64,000 nt of DNA from Enterococcaceae bacterium OF42-14pH9A (lineage in GTDB: Bacteria > Bacillota > Bacilli > Lactobacillales > Enterococcaceae): assembly GCA_027692465.1 (NCBI GenBank), contig JAQEYU010000005.1, positions 178,776 to 242,775 of the forward strand. The letters are read 5' to 3'. How positions within the stretch are numbered: position 1 is the first letter of the stretch; every line of letters begins with the position of its first letter. Both the position numbers and the translations under genes were made by a program. The notes under the pieces are model-generated. The model searched no databases and was not told where the DNA came from. It saw only the letters and a program-made list of their open reading frames with translations. This document shows positions 1 through 7,948 of this stretch, piece by piece.

Positions 1-1
1 A

Positions 2-131
2 GGGCGTGTCTGAAGCTGTTTTGGTTCTTTTCCCCGCAATCGGCGTCGTAAATGCGCAGCTTTGCACCACATAAGCTGCGCTCGGCAGGTCCGCAAAAAT
101 CTGGATTCCCCCAGAGTTTTCAGACACGCCC
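2..131. repeat. MITE-like intergenic repeat, copy 1
   Basis: The ends are inverted: GGGCGTGTCTGAA at the left and TTTTCAGACACGCCC at the right. Inside is a 9-bp hairpin (GCGCAGCTT at 54-62 pairing with AAGCTGCGC at 73-81). The same sequence recurs at 1459-1617 and 28859-29019. This copy is shorter than copy 2 because part of the middle (the stretch CTTTACTCCTTGATTT in copy 2) is missing. No coding capacity is seen. The base before it is at the window edge, so a left target duplication cannot be judged; the right flank does not start with TA, unlike the other copies. Confidence 0.8.
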
Positions 132-143
132 GATACCTCCCAG

Positions 144-193
144 GCTGTAAAAAGAAAAAAATCCCGCTTGGTCAACTTGATTTTTTTGACAGC
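144..193. terminator. possible terminator hairpin upstream of the ROK gene
   Basis: GCTGT followed by an A-run and ATC pairs with GATTTTTTT and ACAGC, leaving a 15-nt loop and an asymmetric internal bulge. It could terminate a gene lying to the left of the window. The stem is AT-rich and weak, so this is tentative. Confidence 0.3.
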
Positions 194-236
194 TTCTTAT
201 GGTTGTCGTCCTAACTGGAGAAAAAAACGTGAGAGC

Positions 237-265
237 TTGTGTTTAGGGAGAGCAGCTTGTATACT
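237..265 (+). promoter_or_regulatory. sigma-A promoter of the ROK glucokinase gene
   Basis: TTGTGT (237-242) is separated by 17 bp from TATACT (260-265), about 40 nt before the start codon at 304. The spacing and both hexamers fit a vegetative promoter. Confidence 0.5.
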
Positions 266-303
266 TTTGTTAACTAAAATTTAGTAAATTCGGAGGCGAG
301 AAG

Positions 304-1284
304 ATGTATCTGGGAATCGATCTGGGCGGAACACGCATTAAAATCAGCTTGTTTGCGGCAGATTTTACACAGGTTGCTATGCTTACGACACCGACAGAAT
401 CAGAAAAAGGATCGCAGCGGGTCATGGGTAATTTGATCGGCAGCATCCAACAACTGCTTTCACAAGCGCAGGTGGATGCTGAGGATTTGGCAGCCGCCGG
501 GGTCGGTGTGCCGGGGCTGATGGATATCGAGCGGGGGATCTCTTTGTTTTCGCCGAATTTCGCCCAATGGCAGGATGTACCGATCGCCCGGCTCATTGCT
601 GATGCCCTTGGTGGGGTGCCGGTTTTTATCGATAATGATGTGCGGGTCAATTTGTTCGGTGAATGGTATTTCGGAGCCGGCCGTCAACTGAAGGATCTCG
701 TTCTACTGACGATTGGGACCGGTCTGGGAGCCGGCGTCGTGATGGAGGGCCGGGTGTTGTACGGTGCGACCGGCAGTGCCGGGGAGATCGGCCACCTGAA
801 TATGTATCGGCGGGGCCGCCCTTGTGCGTGCGGTAGCAGTGGGTGTCTGGGCCGTTATGTTTCCGGGCGGGGACTGATCGTCACGGCAAGGGAAAAGATT
901 GCTGTGACAGCACCGGGCCTGTTGCAGGAATGGCTGGCGCAGGGAAAAGAGTTGACGCCGGCTTTGCTCTCGGAGGCCTACGATAAAGGAGACCGCGTCG
1001 CTCGTGAAACCTTTGAAGAAACCGGAGAACTGCTGGGATACGGGTTGAGCAGTGTGATCAATCTCTACAACCCGCAAAGGATCATTGTCGGCGGTGGTGT
1101 TGCAGCAGCCGGTGAAAGGTTGTTGGGTCCGGCCCGCCGAATTATCAGCCAACACAGCTTGGAAATCTCCCGTAGAGCCTGCGACTTGGTGACCGCCCAA
1201 TTAGGATCTGAAGCCGGCATGATCGGCGCTGCCTACTATGCTTCTCAAAAACTTGCCGGCACACCGGATTACCGCCAGAGCTGA
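304..1284 (+). CDS. glcK: ROK-family glucokinase
   Basis: Predicted cytoplasmic sugar kinase, most likely phosphorylating glucose with ATP to feed glycolysis. The N-terminus has the ROK phosphate-binding motif GIDLGGT (residues 4-10). The middle holds the catalytic segment GxPGLMD and IDNDVRVNLFGE, then GTGLGAG. The zinc-binding ROK signature CxCGSSGCLG follows at about residue 178. The C-terminus has the adenosine motif IIVGGGVA. At 326 aa it has the usual length of bacterial GlcK. The start is supported by the ribosome binding site CGGAGGCG just upstream. It is a single gene with its own promoter and terminator. Family assignment is firm; glucose rather than another hexose is inferred from similarity to enterococcal and bacillary GlcK. 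Confidence 0.85.
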   Translation: MYLGIDLGGTRIKISLFAADFTQVAMLTTPTESEKGSQRVMGNLIGSIQQLLSQAQVDAEDLAAAGVGVPGLMDIERGISLFSPNFAQWQDVPIARLIADALGGVPVFIDNDVRVNLFGEWYFGAGRQLKDLVLLTIGTGLGAGVVMEGRVLYGATGSAGEIGHLNMYRRGRPCACGSSGCLGRYVSGRGLIVTAREKIAVTAPGLLQEWLAQGKELTPALLSEAYDKGDRVARETFEETGELLGYGLSSVINLYNPQRIIVGGGVAAAGERLLGPARRIISQHSLEISRRACDLVTAQLGSEAGMIGAAYYASQKLAGTPDYRQS

Positions 1285-1314
1285 CTGTGCTGAATTGAAC
1301 CAAAGTCTACCCCA

Positions 1315-1378
1315 AAAATCCGCATGCGCTCGGATGTACTCCTAGATCGCATGCAGATTTTGTTGTTTTATCTTTTTC
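1315..1378 (+). terminator. intrinsic terminator after the ROK gene
   Basis: AAAATCCGCATGCG (1315-1328) pairs with CGCATGCAGATTTT (1348-1361) with one mismatch, followed by T-rich sequence. The gene-free stretch 1285-1616 holds only this terminator and repeat copy 2. Confidence 0.75.
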
Positions 1379-1458
1379 AGGTGCTCACAAATTCTGAATT
1401 CGAAAAATCAGCTGTCGCTTTGGCAGTTGCCACCTGAAGCCTTGTGAGCTTCTGGTTA

Positions 1459-1617
1459 GGGCGTGTCTGAAAACTCCAGTGGCAGATATTTTGGTCCTTT
1501 TCACCGCAATCTTCTCGTAAATGCGCAGCTTTGCACCACATAAGCTGCGCTTTACTCCTTGATTTCGGCAAAAAGTCCGCAAAAATCTGGATTCCCCCAG
1601 AGTTTCCAGACACGCCC
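1459..1617. repeat. MITE-like intergenic repeat, copy 2 (full-length form)
   Basis: Bounded by GGGCGTGTCTGAAAACTC at the left and an imperfect inverted copy at the right (one mismatch). It carries the same internal GCGCAGCTT/AAGCTGCGC hairpin as copy 1. It is flanked on both sides by TA (1457-1458 and 1618-1619), as expected of a TA target duplication. The right end touches the stop codon of phoR: phoR now ends in TAG, and joining the flanks without the element would give TAA at the same place. Confidence 0.85.
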
Positions 1618-3362
1618 TAATAAACGGTTCTTCGCGGCAATGTTACGGTGAAGCGGGAGCCGACACCGGGATGGCTGTCCAGTTCGATCCGGCCGCCGAG
1701 AGATTCCGTGTAATCTTTGACAATCGCCAGCCCCAGTCCGGTACCGCCGGAATGACGGGCCCGCGCTTTGTCTACTCGGTAAAAACGCTCGAAGATCCGC
1801 GCCTGGTCCTCTTTTTCAATGCCGATCCCCTGGTCCTGGACACTGAGTTTCAATGCACCGTCTGCTGTTTCTTCCCAACTGAGAAGAACTTCGCTGTTGG
1901 CCGGAGAGTACTGGATTGCATTTTCCACCAGATTTTTGACAATCGGATAAAACAATTCCCGGCTGGTGTACCAGTTTTCCGGTGCCGTCCCTTGCAAGAT
2001 GAGCTGTACCTGTTTTTCAGTCAACAGATGCTGGTAGCTTTCCCGCAGCTGTCGGAATAAAGGCGCCAGCTGCAGCGGTTGCTGCTCATATTGCGGGTGA
2101 CGGTCGGTTTTGGACAGTTGGATGATTTCTTTGATCAACTGCTCCAAGCGGCGTGCATCCTTTTGCATGATTTTCAGGAATTCCCGCGTCGTCTCAGGAT
2201 CTGCCATCGCCCCCTCTAATAAGGTTTCAGTAAAGCCAATCAGTGATGTGACCGGTGTCTTCAGTTCATGAGAAACGTTGCCGACAAAATCCTTCTGCAT
2301 TTTTTCCAGCTGCCGGACCCGGGTCAGGTCATAGGAAATCCCCATTAGCTGCTGCTGCTCGTTGAACAGGCGCAGGTTAATGTCCAGCACCTTTTCTTCC
2401 GGCAGCTCCAGTTTTAATTCTTCTTGGAGTACCGGTTGTTGCGGGCTGACGCGATAAATCAATTGAATCAATGCCGGGTCTTTGATGATCGCCGCGAATT
2501 CAGACGGCAGCGAGAGGTTGCCGTAGAGCCCCAATTGCTCTTTCATTGTGGGATTCATCATGATCAGCTGTTTGTGCTCATCCAAAATAAAGACACCGAT
2601 CATCAGTTCATTCAACAGTGTATGCAGCTGATTTTCGGTAGCAGTGTATGCTTGATAAGTCTCAGTCAGCTGTTCACTGAGTTTATTGATGGTCTGATAC
2701 AACTCCTGCCACTGGGGCGAGGTCTGCATGATCAGCTCGGTCTTTTCCGGCTGGGCTGCCATTTTTTTCAGGACTGGCAGGATTTTTTCGATGGGACGGT
2801 TTTTCTGACGTAAAAAGTAAAGAATCAAAAGGGTGATCAACAAACACAAAACGCTGTAGACCACGAAGATCGAACGCCGCACAGTACCGGCCTGTGCCAT
2901 GAAGCCGGCAGTAGGTTCGGCGATGCGGAGAATCCGGTCCAATTTTCCCTCGCTGGTGATTGGCAGTGCCACATACAACAGCTCCTGCTCCAACGTATCG
3001 CTTTTTCGCAAGGAGATCCCCAGCTTGCCGCCTTGCAGCACGGTCTTGACCTCGGGGCGATCGCTGCGGGTCCCTTGCAGTTGGGGATCAAAGGTATCAT
3101 GGATGATATTTCCTTTGGCATCGATCAGGGTTACCCGTTCACCGGAAGAAGTCACATAGTCCTCGCTGAGTTGAAAGAGGTCTTCCTGATTGGCAGCTGT
3201 CTGTGCCATGCGGATCAGCAGCTCGCCTTTTTTTTCAAGATAGTCCTGCTGCTGGCTCAGGACCTGTCGTTGATAAAAGCCGCCGATCAGCTGCCAGGCG
3301 CCGGTAAAGACCAGCAGCAGGACAGCCAGCCAGGCCAGGTATTCACCGTAATGTTTTTTCAT
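1617..3362 (-). CDS. phoR: sensor histidine kinase PhoR
   Basis: Membrane-bound sensor of a PhoPR-type two-component system, expected to autophosphorylate and pass phosphate to the neighbouring response regulator. Order of parts: N-terminal transmembrane helix (about residues 12-30), an extracytoplasmic sensing region, a second helix (about 165-185), a HAMP-like linker, a PAS-like domain, HisKA with phospho-acceptor His365 in SHELKTP, and an HATPase domain with NLVENAIQY, DQGIGI and GGTGLGLAI. The 581-aa length is typical of PhoR. It lies 2 bp downstream of phoP, so they form one operon. In related bacteria PhoPR answers phosphate limitation or wall-polymer intermediates; which signal applies here is not visible. 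A dispersed repeat ends at its stop codon. Confidence 0.85.
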   Translation of the reverse strand: MKKHYGEYLAWLAVLLLVFTGAWQLIGGFYQRQVLSQQQDYLEKKGELLIRMAQTAANQEDLFQLSEDYVTSSGERVTLIDAKGNIIHDTFDPQLQGTRSDRPEVKTVLQGGKLGISLRKSDTLEQELLYVALPITSEGKLDRILRIAEPTAGFMAQAGTVRRSIFVVYSVLCLLITLLILYFLRQKNRPIEKILPVLKKMAAQPEKTELIMQTSPQWQELYQTINKLSEQLTETYQAYTATENQLHTLLNELMIGVFILDEHKQLIMMNPTMKEQLGLYGNLSLPSEFAAIIKDPALIQLIYRVSPQQPVLQEELKLELPEEKVLDINLRLFNEQQQLMGISYDLTRVRQLEKMQKDFVGNVSHELKTPVTSLIGFTETLLEGAMADPETTREFLKIMQKDARRLEQLIKEIIQLSKTDRHPQYEQQPLQLAPLFRQLRESYQHLLTEKQVQLILQGTAPENWYTSRELFYPIVKNLVENAIQYSPANSEVLLSWEETADGALKLSVQDQGIGIEKEDQARIFERFYRVDKARARHSGGTGLGLAIVKDYTESLGGRIELDSHPGVGSRFTVTLPRRTVY

Positions 3363-3364
3363 GA

Positions 3365-4102
3365 TTACAGCTCCTGCTTGGGTTCTTGAAATTTATAGCC
3401 GAATCCCCGGACGGTCACCAGGTATTGGGGATTTTTGGGATCCTGCTCGATTTTTTCCCGCAAATGGGAGACGTGGACGTCCACAATCCGGCTTTGTCCG
3501 GCAAAATCGAAATTCCAGATTCGATCCAGCAAGGTGTCGCGATCGATTACTCGGTCTTTTCGCTTCATAAAGTATACCAACAACTCGAATTCTTTTGGGG
3601 TGAGAAAGATCGGCGCGCCGGCAACGTGGACTTCGAAATTGTCCAGATCGGCTGTGATGGCCCCAATCTTCAACAGCTCACTTTTTTCTTCAGCGGGTTC
3701 TGCTGGCGGTGTCTCATCTTTTTCAGCAGCTTTGCGGGGCTGCAGGCGGCGGAAAATAGCTTTCATCCGAGCCAAAACTTCTCGGGGGCTGAAGGGTTTG
3801 GTGAGGTAATCGTCTGCACCAATCTCAAGCCCCAGGATGCGGTCGATGGTATCATCTTTAGCCGTCAATAAAAGGATCGGGGTTTCGATCTTTTCCTGAC
3901 GCAGTTTTTTTGTGATCTCCATGCCGTCCAATCCCGGCAGCATGATGTCCAATATGATGAAATCAAAATGATTGGTGAGAGCCAGTTGAAAGCCGGTAAT
4001 TCCGTCTACTGCACTGGTCACCTGATAGCCTTCTTTTTCCAGGTTGAAGGTCAAGAGGGTCACGATGGAAGGTTCGTCGTCCACGATCAATACTTTTTTC
4101 AT
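3365..4102 (-). CDS. phoP: response regulator PhoP (OmpR family)
   Basis: DNA-binding partner of the adjacent PhoR kinase. The receiver domain (residues 1-120) has the acidic pair DDE, the phospho-acceptor Asp in FIILDIMLP, and the conserved Thr and Lys in LLLTAKD and LTKPF. The winged-helix domain (about 140-240) ends with VTVRGFGYKF. A charged, Pro/Glu-rich linker of about 25 residues between the domains is longer than usual. First gene of the operon, read leftward from an extended -10 promoter at about 4201. Confidence 0.88.
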   Translation of the reverse strand: MKKVLIVDDEPSIVTLLTFNLEKEGYQVTSAVDGITGFQLALTNHFDFIILDIMLPGLDGMEITKKLRQEKIETPILLLTAKDDTIDRILGLEIGADDYLTKPFSPREVLARMKAIFRRLQPRKAAEKDETPPAEPAEEKSELLKIGAITADLDNFEVHVAGAPIFLTPKEFELLVYFMKRKDRVIDRDTLLDRIWNFDFAGQSRIVDVHVSHLREKIEQDPKNPQYLVTVRGFGYKFQEPKQEL

Positions 4103-4200
4103 GATTGCTCCTTTGTTGATGTTCTTTTTTCGAAGGGGGGCTGCGGCGTTCTCTCAGGTCTTGTGTATTAAGGAGATACCGCCGGTCATGGTTTGCCTTC

Positions 4201-4256
4201 ATTCTAGCATAGAATCCGGACTGCTACTATTTTAGCCGTTGAAAAAATGCTATAAT
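4201..4256. promoter_or_regulatory. divergent promoters for phoPR (-) and the DUF523 gene (+)
   Basis: On the minus strand, TGC-TAGAAT (4201-4209) is an extended -10 box directed at phoP. On the plus strand, TGC-TATAAT (4248-4256) is an extended -10 box about 80 nt before the DUF523 start. Neither has a clear -35 box, which fits extended -10 promoters. No PHO-box repeat could be confirmed by eye. Confidence 0.5.
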
Positions 4257-4337
4257 GGCAACTGAAGTTTCGTGTTTTTGAAAGAAAAGAAAGCAGCTTT
4301 CTCCGCTTCTTGAAAGTTGAAAAAAAGGAGTACAACG

Positions 4338-4802
4338 ATGATCGGGATCAGTGCCTGTCTTGCAGGGATTTGCTGCCGTTATGACGGCGGTACACAAAAA
4401 ATCAGTGAACTGGCGGAGCTGGCAGCAAATGGTCAGGCCCGGTTGATCTGCCCGGAAGTCTTGGGTGAGCTGCCTACCCCTCGAAATCCTGCTGAAATCC
4501 TCGGTGGTGACGGCAGCGATGTCTGGAATGGGACTGCCAGAGTTATGGATACTGCCGGAAATGACGTGACAGAGGCGTTCAAAGCCGGTGCCCTCAAAGC
4601 GTTGACCCAGTTGCAGGAGTTGGGGATCGACCGGATCATTTTGAAAGAACGCAGCCCTTCCTGCGGTAGCCGCATGATCTACGACGGCAGTTTTTCCGGG
4701 AACAAAGTCGCTGGCGTCGGAGTGGCTGCGGCGCTGTTTCAACAACACGGAATCCGGGTTTTTTCGGAAGAAAATTGGCGCCAGGCAGTATCGGACAATT
4801 GA
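4338..4802 (+). CDS. DUF523 family protein
   Basis: A 154-aa soluble protein of the DUF523 family, whose function is not established. Conserved family positions are present: SACLAG near the N-terminus, CRYDG, ICPE, PRNP, and SPSCGS around residue 113. The repeated cysteines suggest metal or cluster binding, which is inference. The ATG at 4338 is chosen because AAAGGAG lies 8 nt upstream; an earlier TTG at 4317 would overlap that site. No operon partner is evident; ylxM follows after 82 bp. Confidence 0.75.
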   Translation: MIGISACLAGICCRYDGGTQKISELAELAANGQARLICPEVLGELPTPRNPAEILGGDGSDVWNGTARVMDTAGNDVTEAFKAGALKALTQLQELGIDRIILKERSPSCGSRMIYDGSFSGNKVAGVGVAAALFQQHGIRVFSEENWRQAVSDN

Positions 4803-4884
4803 ATCCGCCGATTGCCGAATGATCAGGGTGTTTTCCGATACAGACAAGCTGTCATCATCGCTTCCTCAGGAAAGGAATTATAGT

Positions 4885-5223
4885 ATGGAGATTGAAAAAA
4901 CCAACCGTATGAATGCCTTGTTCGAGTTTTATTCGACCTTGTTGACAGAAAAACAGATGAATTACATGGAATTGTACTATGCCGATGATTTTTCCCTGGG
5001 AGAGATCGCCGAAGAATTTCAGGTGAGTCGGCAGGCGGTTTATGATAATATTAAAAGGACCGAAAAAATACTGGAAGACTATGAGCGTAAGCTGCACCTC
5101 TTCTCAGATTATATCGTGCGGGGAGAAGTCTTGGACGAACTGTCCGCATATCTTACGCAGCATTATCCGCAAGATGAGACCTTGGCAAGCTTTGTGGAAA
5201 AGATTCAGGAAATCGATGAATAA
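4885..5223 (+). CDS. ylxM: YlxM-type helix-turn-helix protein, SRP operon partner
   Basis: Small (112 aa) sigma-70 region-4-like protein. The helix-turn-helix is about residues 32-55 ([19 protein letters not shown]). YlxM is almost always encoded directly before ffh in Firmicutes and has been linked to the signal recognition particle pathway. Here ffh begins 15 bp downstream, so co-transcription is very likely. The start at 4885 follows AAAGGAATT; upstream in-frame codons lack a ribosome binding site. Role inferred from family and position. Confidence 0.85.
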   Translation: MEIEKTNRMNALFEFYSTLLTEKQMNYMELYYADDFSLGEIAEEFQVSRQAVYDNIKRTEKILEDYERKLHLFSDYIVRGEVLDELSAYLTQHYPQDETLASFVEKIQEIDE

Positions 5224-5238
5224 AGGAATGAACTGATT

Positions 5239-6651
5239 ATGGCATTTGAAAGTTTAACAGAACGCTTGCAGTCGGCCATGAGCCGTTTGCGCAAAAAAGG
5301 CAAGGTAACAGAAGCCGACGTCAAAGAAATGATGCGGGAAATCCGCCTCGCCCTACTGGAAGCCGACGTCAATTTGCAAGTTGTCAAAGAATTTACCAAA
5401 AATGTGCGAGAACGAGCGGTTGGTTCGGAAGTCTTGGACAGCCTGTCACCGGCACAACAGATCGTCAAGATCGTTAATGAGGAACTGACCAAAACCCTGG
5501 GGGAAGAAACCGTCCCGCTGAACAAGTCACCGAAGATCCCAACGGTCATCATGATGGCTGGTCTGCAAGGGGCCGGGAAGACCACCTTTGCCGGCAAATT
5601 GGCCAACTACTTGATCAAGAATGAAAATGCCCGCCCACTGATGATTGCCGGAGATATTTATCGTCCGGCGGCTATCGACCAATTGAAGGTCCTGGGGCAG
5701 CAGTTGGATGTACCGGTTTTTGATATGGGAACAGACGTCAGTCCAGTGGAGATCGTCCGTCAAGGGATGGCATTGGCTCGTGAAAAGAAAAATGACTATG
5801 TCCTGATTGATACCGCCGGCCGTCTGCATATTGATGAAGCTTTGATGGATGAGTTGAAGCAGATCAAAGAAGTTGCGCAGCCGGATGAGATTCTGCTGGT
5901 AGTCGATGCCATGACCGGTCAAGACGCTGTCAACGTTGCCGACAGCTTCAACCAGCAGTTAGGGATCACCGGGGTCATCATTACCAAACTGGACGGAGAT
6001 ACCCGTGGCGGTGCGGCACTGTCGATTCGCCAAGTTACCGGCGCACCGATTAAATTCACCGGTACCGGTGAAAAGCTCACCGATCTTGAGGTATTCCACC
6101 CGGATCGGATGGCCAGTCGAATCCTGGGAATGGGGGACATGCTCACCCTGATCGAAAAAGCCCAACAGGAATACGATGAGAAGCAGGCCGAAGAGCTGGC
6201 CCGTAAGATGAAGGAAAACTCCTTTGACTTCAATGACTTTATCGAGCAGATGGATCAGGTCCAAAATATGGGGCCGCTGGAAGATTTGATCAAAATGATC
6301 CCTGGGATGAGTCAGATTCCAGGCATCGAAAATGTCAAAGTCGATCCGAAAATGCTGGCCCGCCAAAAAGCGATTGTCTTGTCCATGACAACCGCGGAGC
6401 GGGAAAATCCTGATCTTTTGAACCCCAGCCGCCGCCGTCGGATCGCTGCCGGTTCCGGCAATTCCGTCGTGGATGTCAACCGATTCATCAAGCAGTTCAA
6501 AGAGAGTCAAAAGATGATGCAGCAAATGTCCAAAGGCAGTATGCCGGCGGGGATGGACCAGATGTTCGGTACCGGTGTCAAAGGCAAGCTGGGCAAGATG
6601 GCTATGAACCGAATGGTGAAAAAGAACAAGAAAAAGAAAAAACGCAAATAA
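5239..6651 (+). CDS. ffh: signal recognition particle protein Ffh
   Basis: GTPase subunit of the signal recognition particle, binding signal peptides and the 4.5S/scRNA to deliver proteins to the membrane. N domain residues 1-85; G domain with GLQGAGKTT (G1), DTAGR (G3) and TKLDGD (G4); then a methionine-rich M domain (about 300-450) ending in a very basic lysine tail. The 470-aa length is normal for the family. Second gene of the ylxM-ffh operon. No clear terminator directly follows; instead there is a 650-bp gene-free stretch with inverted repeats. Confidence 0.95.
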   Translation: MAFESLTERLQSAMSRLRKKGKVTEADVKEMMREIRLALLEADVNLQVVKEFTKNVRERAVGSEVLDSLSPAQQIVKIVNEELTKTLGEETVPLNKSPKIPTVIMMAGLQGAGKTTFAGKLANYLIKNENARPLMIAGDIYRPAAIDQLKVLGQQLDVPVFDMGTDVSPVEIVRQGMALAREKKNDYVLIDTAGRLHIDEALMDELKQIKEVAQPDEILLVVDAMTGQDAVNVADSFNQQLGITGVIITKLDGDTRGGAALSIRQVTGAPIKFTGTGEKLTDLEVFHPDRMASRILGMGDMLTLIEKAQQEYDEKQAEELARKMKENSFDFNDFIEQMDQVQNMGPLEDLIKMIPGMSQIPGIENVKVDPKMLARQKAIVLSMTTAERENPDLLNPSRRRRIAAGSGNSVVDVNRFIKQFKESQKMMQQMSKGSMPAGMDQMFGTGVKGKLGKMAMNRMVKKNKKKKKRK

Positions 6652-6692
6652 ACCGCTGTCAGCTAGTATTTCATCCGGACTGGAAGTAAAGT

Positions 6693-6999
6693 AATCGGCC
6701 GAGTGTCGAAAAGTTTCAGAAGGCTCTCCGATCTGAGCTCAGCGTACAGCCACCGGCCGAAGCCAACGAGAAATTCCACTTGAAAGGCAGCGGAAATTTC
6801 TCATTGTCTTGGGCCTATTGACTTCAAACTGACAGTAACGCCACTGATTTTTTCAAATCAGCAGCGAACTGTCAGTAGTTTGCAAGTTCTGCTTAGCGGG
6901 TTCTGCTTAGAAGTAACTGTATGCGTAATGGTCTTGGTAGCCACTCAAACGGTAAAATCTGTACACCGGGCCAGTCTCCGAGCCTTCTGAAACTTTTCT
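6693..6999. repeat. structured gene-free region with nested inverted repeats
   Basis: Within the 650 bp between ffh and the next gene, GAAAAGTTTCAGAAGGCTC (6708-6726) is exactly inverted at 6980-6998. Inside this pair are GAGAAATTCC inverted as GGAAATTTCTC (one bulge), an ACTGACAGT pair inverted across a nested CTGATTT/AAATCAG hairpin at about 6826-6876, and a direct repeat of GTTCTGCTTAG at about 6886-6910. No open reading frame with a ribosome binding site was found. It may be a remnant of a small mobile element or a structured RNA. Confidence 0.5.
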
Positions 7000-7153
7000 G
7001 GAGTTTTCGAGTAAATTGATTTGATTTCTGTATGGATTGAAAACTGGCCACTTCCAAGCGGTGGGATTACTGTTCTGAAAGTATTTGACAGTGTTTCATC
7101 TGGAAAGCTTTGAAGGCAGTCGGTTCTGATAGCTTCAGACAGCTCCCGAAAGT

Positions 7154-7186
7154 CACATCTTTTATTCAAGAGGTGCGGCTTTTTTT
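7154..7186 (+). terminator. weak intrinsic terminator
   Basis: CACATCTT (7154-7161) pairs with AAGAGGTG (7168-7175) with one mismatch, followed closely by seven T residues. It lies before the extended -10 promoter at 7235 and would isolate the downstream gene from upstream transcription. Confidence 0.45.
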
Positions 7187-7234
7187 GCTCGCTTGCCGTA
7201 TTCAGAAAAATGAGAAACAGATTACAAAGAAATG

Positions 7235-7243
7235 TGTTATAAT
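7235..7243 (+). promoter_or_regulatory. extended -10 promoter
   Basis: TGT directly precedes TATAAT (7238-7243), about 60 nt upstream of the membrane protein start at 7302. No convincing -35 box is present. Confidence 0.45.
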
Positions 7244-7301
7244 CTGGATAGAAGAAAACGGCAAGCTGATTTTGAATGCGCTTGCCAGTGGAGTGTTGAA
7301 G

Positions 7302-7574
7302 ATGAAATTCTGGCGATTGGCAAATATTTACTGGTGTGTGTTGTTTATTGCATTGGGGCTTTTTGTGAGTGAATGGGAATTTTCCGAGACGGCTACAAGG
7401 AGCAGTCAAACCTCGCGGATGCTGGCTTTTGCAGTATTGGGGATCGGTGGCGTCTTAATTTTGTTCATCCAATTGGCGTGGCGCTATTATTTGGCAGGAA
7501 AAGCCAAGGACGAGGACCAAAAAGACCGCAACCACGCTTCCTTGAAGCATGATAACGGCCAGCTCGACCACTGA
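7302..7574 (+). CDS. small two-helix membrane protein, unknown function
   Basis: A 90-aa protein with two predicted transmembrane helices, about residues 5-24 (YWCVLFIALGLFV) and 42-64 (LAFAVLGIGGVLILFIQLA), and a hydrophilic, charged C-terminal tail rich in Lys, Asp and His. The ATG at 7302 is preceded by GTGGAGTG at 7-8 nt, which is why it is chosen over longer readings. No family recognised. It stands alone between a promoter and the leader of the ABC-F gene. Confidence 0.55.
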   Translation: MKFWRLANIYWCVLFIALGLFVSEWEFSETATRSSQTSRMLAFAVLGIGGVLILFIQLAWRYYLAGKAKDEDQKDRNHASLKHDNGQLDH

Positions 7575-7854
7575 AGACGTAAAGCTGGACGGCTCAGCAG
7601 CTTTCCCTGAATCCTATTCAAGTGTGTCTTTTAGATTGCTTGAGCTTTGGGGTTGTCAAAAGGGCGATAGCGTGCTAATCTGATTACAATACATTCGAAA
7701 TGAGGGATCCGCCGTTGAAAAACTGACCAATCTGTTGAAGCTGCATCAAGACTGAGTACTCGTGAAATCAGGGGTTCAGTGTGCAGATTTTCAGGATTGG
7801 CAGGGGTTTACGGCGGGTCTTTTTTGCTGCGTTTCTGTGGGTAAAAAGCATGTC

Positions 7855-7885
7855 GGCCTTTCCTGAAAATAGGAGAGGCCTTTTT
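7855..7885 (+). promoter_or_regulatory. possible attenuator terminator in the ABC-F leader
   Basis: GGCCTTTCCT (7855-7864) pairs with AGGAGAGGCC (7871-7880), followed by TTTTT, 64 nt before the ABC-F start. Intrinsic terminators in this position control several antibiotic-protection ABC-F genes (lmo0919 of Listeria, vmlR of Bacillus) through ribosome stalling in the leader. A short frame (7700-7726, 8 codons) lies upstream but lacks a good ribosome binding site. The rest of the gene-free stretch 7575-7948 shows no further clear feature. Confidence 0.55.
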
Positions 7886-7948
7886 GCTGGTTTAAAGCAA
7901 AGGGTCGGCTGTGCATCAAAGGCGGTGCACGTTAAAAGAGGTGATTGT

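Noticed and set aside
1671..2813. Plus-strand frames opposite phoR
   Set aside because: They are antisense to a clear histidine kinase and lack ribosome binding sites.
6945..7409. A 154-codon leftward frame after ffh
   Set aside because: It overlaps the inverted-repeat region and the small membrane protein gene and has no start signals.
7781..7948. Longer N-terminus for the ABC-F protein from GTG 7781
   Set aside because: It would be translated through the attenuator hairpin, has no ribosome binding site and extends beyond the family's usual start.
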